64,000 nt of DNA. Source: CAYJEQ01 sp964369235 (GTDB lineage Bacteria > Bacillota > Clostridia > Oscillospirales > Ruminococcaceae). Below are positions 63,450 through 64,000 of the stretch, piece by piece. The stretch covers positions 49,068 through 113,067 of the forward strand of contig CAYJEQ010000001.1 of assembly GCA_964369235.1 (NCBI GenBank). Reading direction: 5' to 3'. The notes below the pieces were generated by a model. The model was given only the letters and a program-made list of their open reading frames with translations. It did not search any database and was not told where the DNA came from. The translations under genes and the position numbers were made by a program. Numbering within the stretch: the stretch's first letter is position 1; each line of letters begins with the position of its first letter.

Positions 63450-64000
63450 TAAATATCCAACCTTTCCTTTGCTTTAACTAAAGATTTCTTTAGGGGTAAT
63501 CAAGTATAGTATCCCTAAGAAATGAGATCCATTAAAGATTATTAGTGATTATATACAAAGTCTTTAATGGAAATAAATGCCTTTCTTTTTCCATTACATT
63601 GTAACAATTTTTAAGTAAAAAATCAATAGAAAATGGCGAAATCAATGAAAAAAATTTAATTTTTGTTTCGGTTACTAGGTGTAACGAAATTGGTGCCAGT
63701 ATCATAAGTGCAATTTTATGAAAAATATTAGTGAATACATATAAAATATCGATTTATTAACAATTAATTAATTGATTTTGCTAGTTAATATCAACATTAT
63801 ATAAAATAAGTAATATTGTTTGTCTATAAATTATCAATAAAAAAATACAATACTAAATTGAGTAAAAAGAAGAAAAAACCTGTATAAACATAGAAAATTT
63901 GTTAGTTAAAGCCATTATGTACTACAAAAACCTTATGCATTATGGTAGAATAATCACAGACTATAATTAAAGGAAATCACTACAGATAATTATAGAAAAA
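63450..64000. other. AT-rich intergenic end of window
   Basis: 551 very AT-rich bases upstream of the DUF5057 gene. No open frame with a ribosome site, RNA class or repeat was recognised; the next gene lies beyond the window. Confidence 0.6.

Overview
The window reads as chromosomal DNA of a low-GC, Gram-positive anaerobe of the Clostridia (Bacillota). The signs are purine-rich GGAGG-type ribosome sites with frequent GTG and TTG starts, a pheST T-box, a class II cobalamin riboswitch, ClpC, YesM/YesN-type two-component systems, many lipoproteins, TRAP transport, tryptophanase and a DUF5057 protein. I cannot name the genus. No rRNA, tRNA, CRISPR array, complete insertion sequence or prophage was seen.

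Layout. 1-6.2 kb: a HAD phosphatase tail, a ComEA-like protein, a FlK-type thioesterase, a stand-alone ClpC, a 49-residue Cys-rich membrane peptide and a DivIVA-like coiled-coil protein. 6.3-10.8 kb: a DegT aminotransferase broken by an assembly gap, then tryptophanase and its Na+ symporter. 10.9-17 kb: a large secreted protein, then an operon of a PocR-domain pseudokinase, an atypical AraC response regulator and an iron alcohol dehydrogenase. 17.4-25.3 kb: a lipoprotein, a TRAP transporter (dctPQM), a YesM/YesN pair and an MFS permease. 25.6-37.2 kb: mostly housekeeping genes (obg, mrnC, yitT, MATE, ndoA, nnrDE, acpS, T-box-pheS-pheT). 37.3-39 kb: an ankyrin protein and a gamma-carbonic anhydrase. 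39.6-48.8 kb: an envelope locus of four exported or membrane proteins (GHL10 lipoprotein, GHL10-like/amidase/Big2 fusion, SH3-VanX lipoprotein, PASTA protein with a dead kinase domain). 48.9-57.9 kb: a riboswitch-led cobalamin cluster (cobT-cobU-cobS-half cobU-cobC-cbiB-cobD-frameshifted phosphatase-cobQ). 58-64 kb: a small membrane protein and a 1667-residue secreted DUF5057 protein.

How the parts fit. The B12 cluster covers the second half of the pathway (amidation, aminopropanol arm, nucleotide loop); no corrin-ring genes are present. The tna pair should import and cleave tryptophan to indole, pyruvate and ammonia. The dctPQM/YesMN/MFS block looks like a solute-responsive uptake regulon. 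The envelope locus combines wall cleavage with a PASTA module that may sense peptidoglycan without kinase activity.

The most unusual items are the PASTA pseudokinase locus, the PocR pseudokinase with an acid-pair-less receiver, a 100-bp structured repeat placed just before two start codons, a palindrome array ahead of cobQ, and repeated CCACTA hairpins after the cobalamin riboswitch. All functions are inferred from residues and motifs read by eye; no database search was run.
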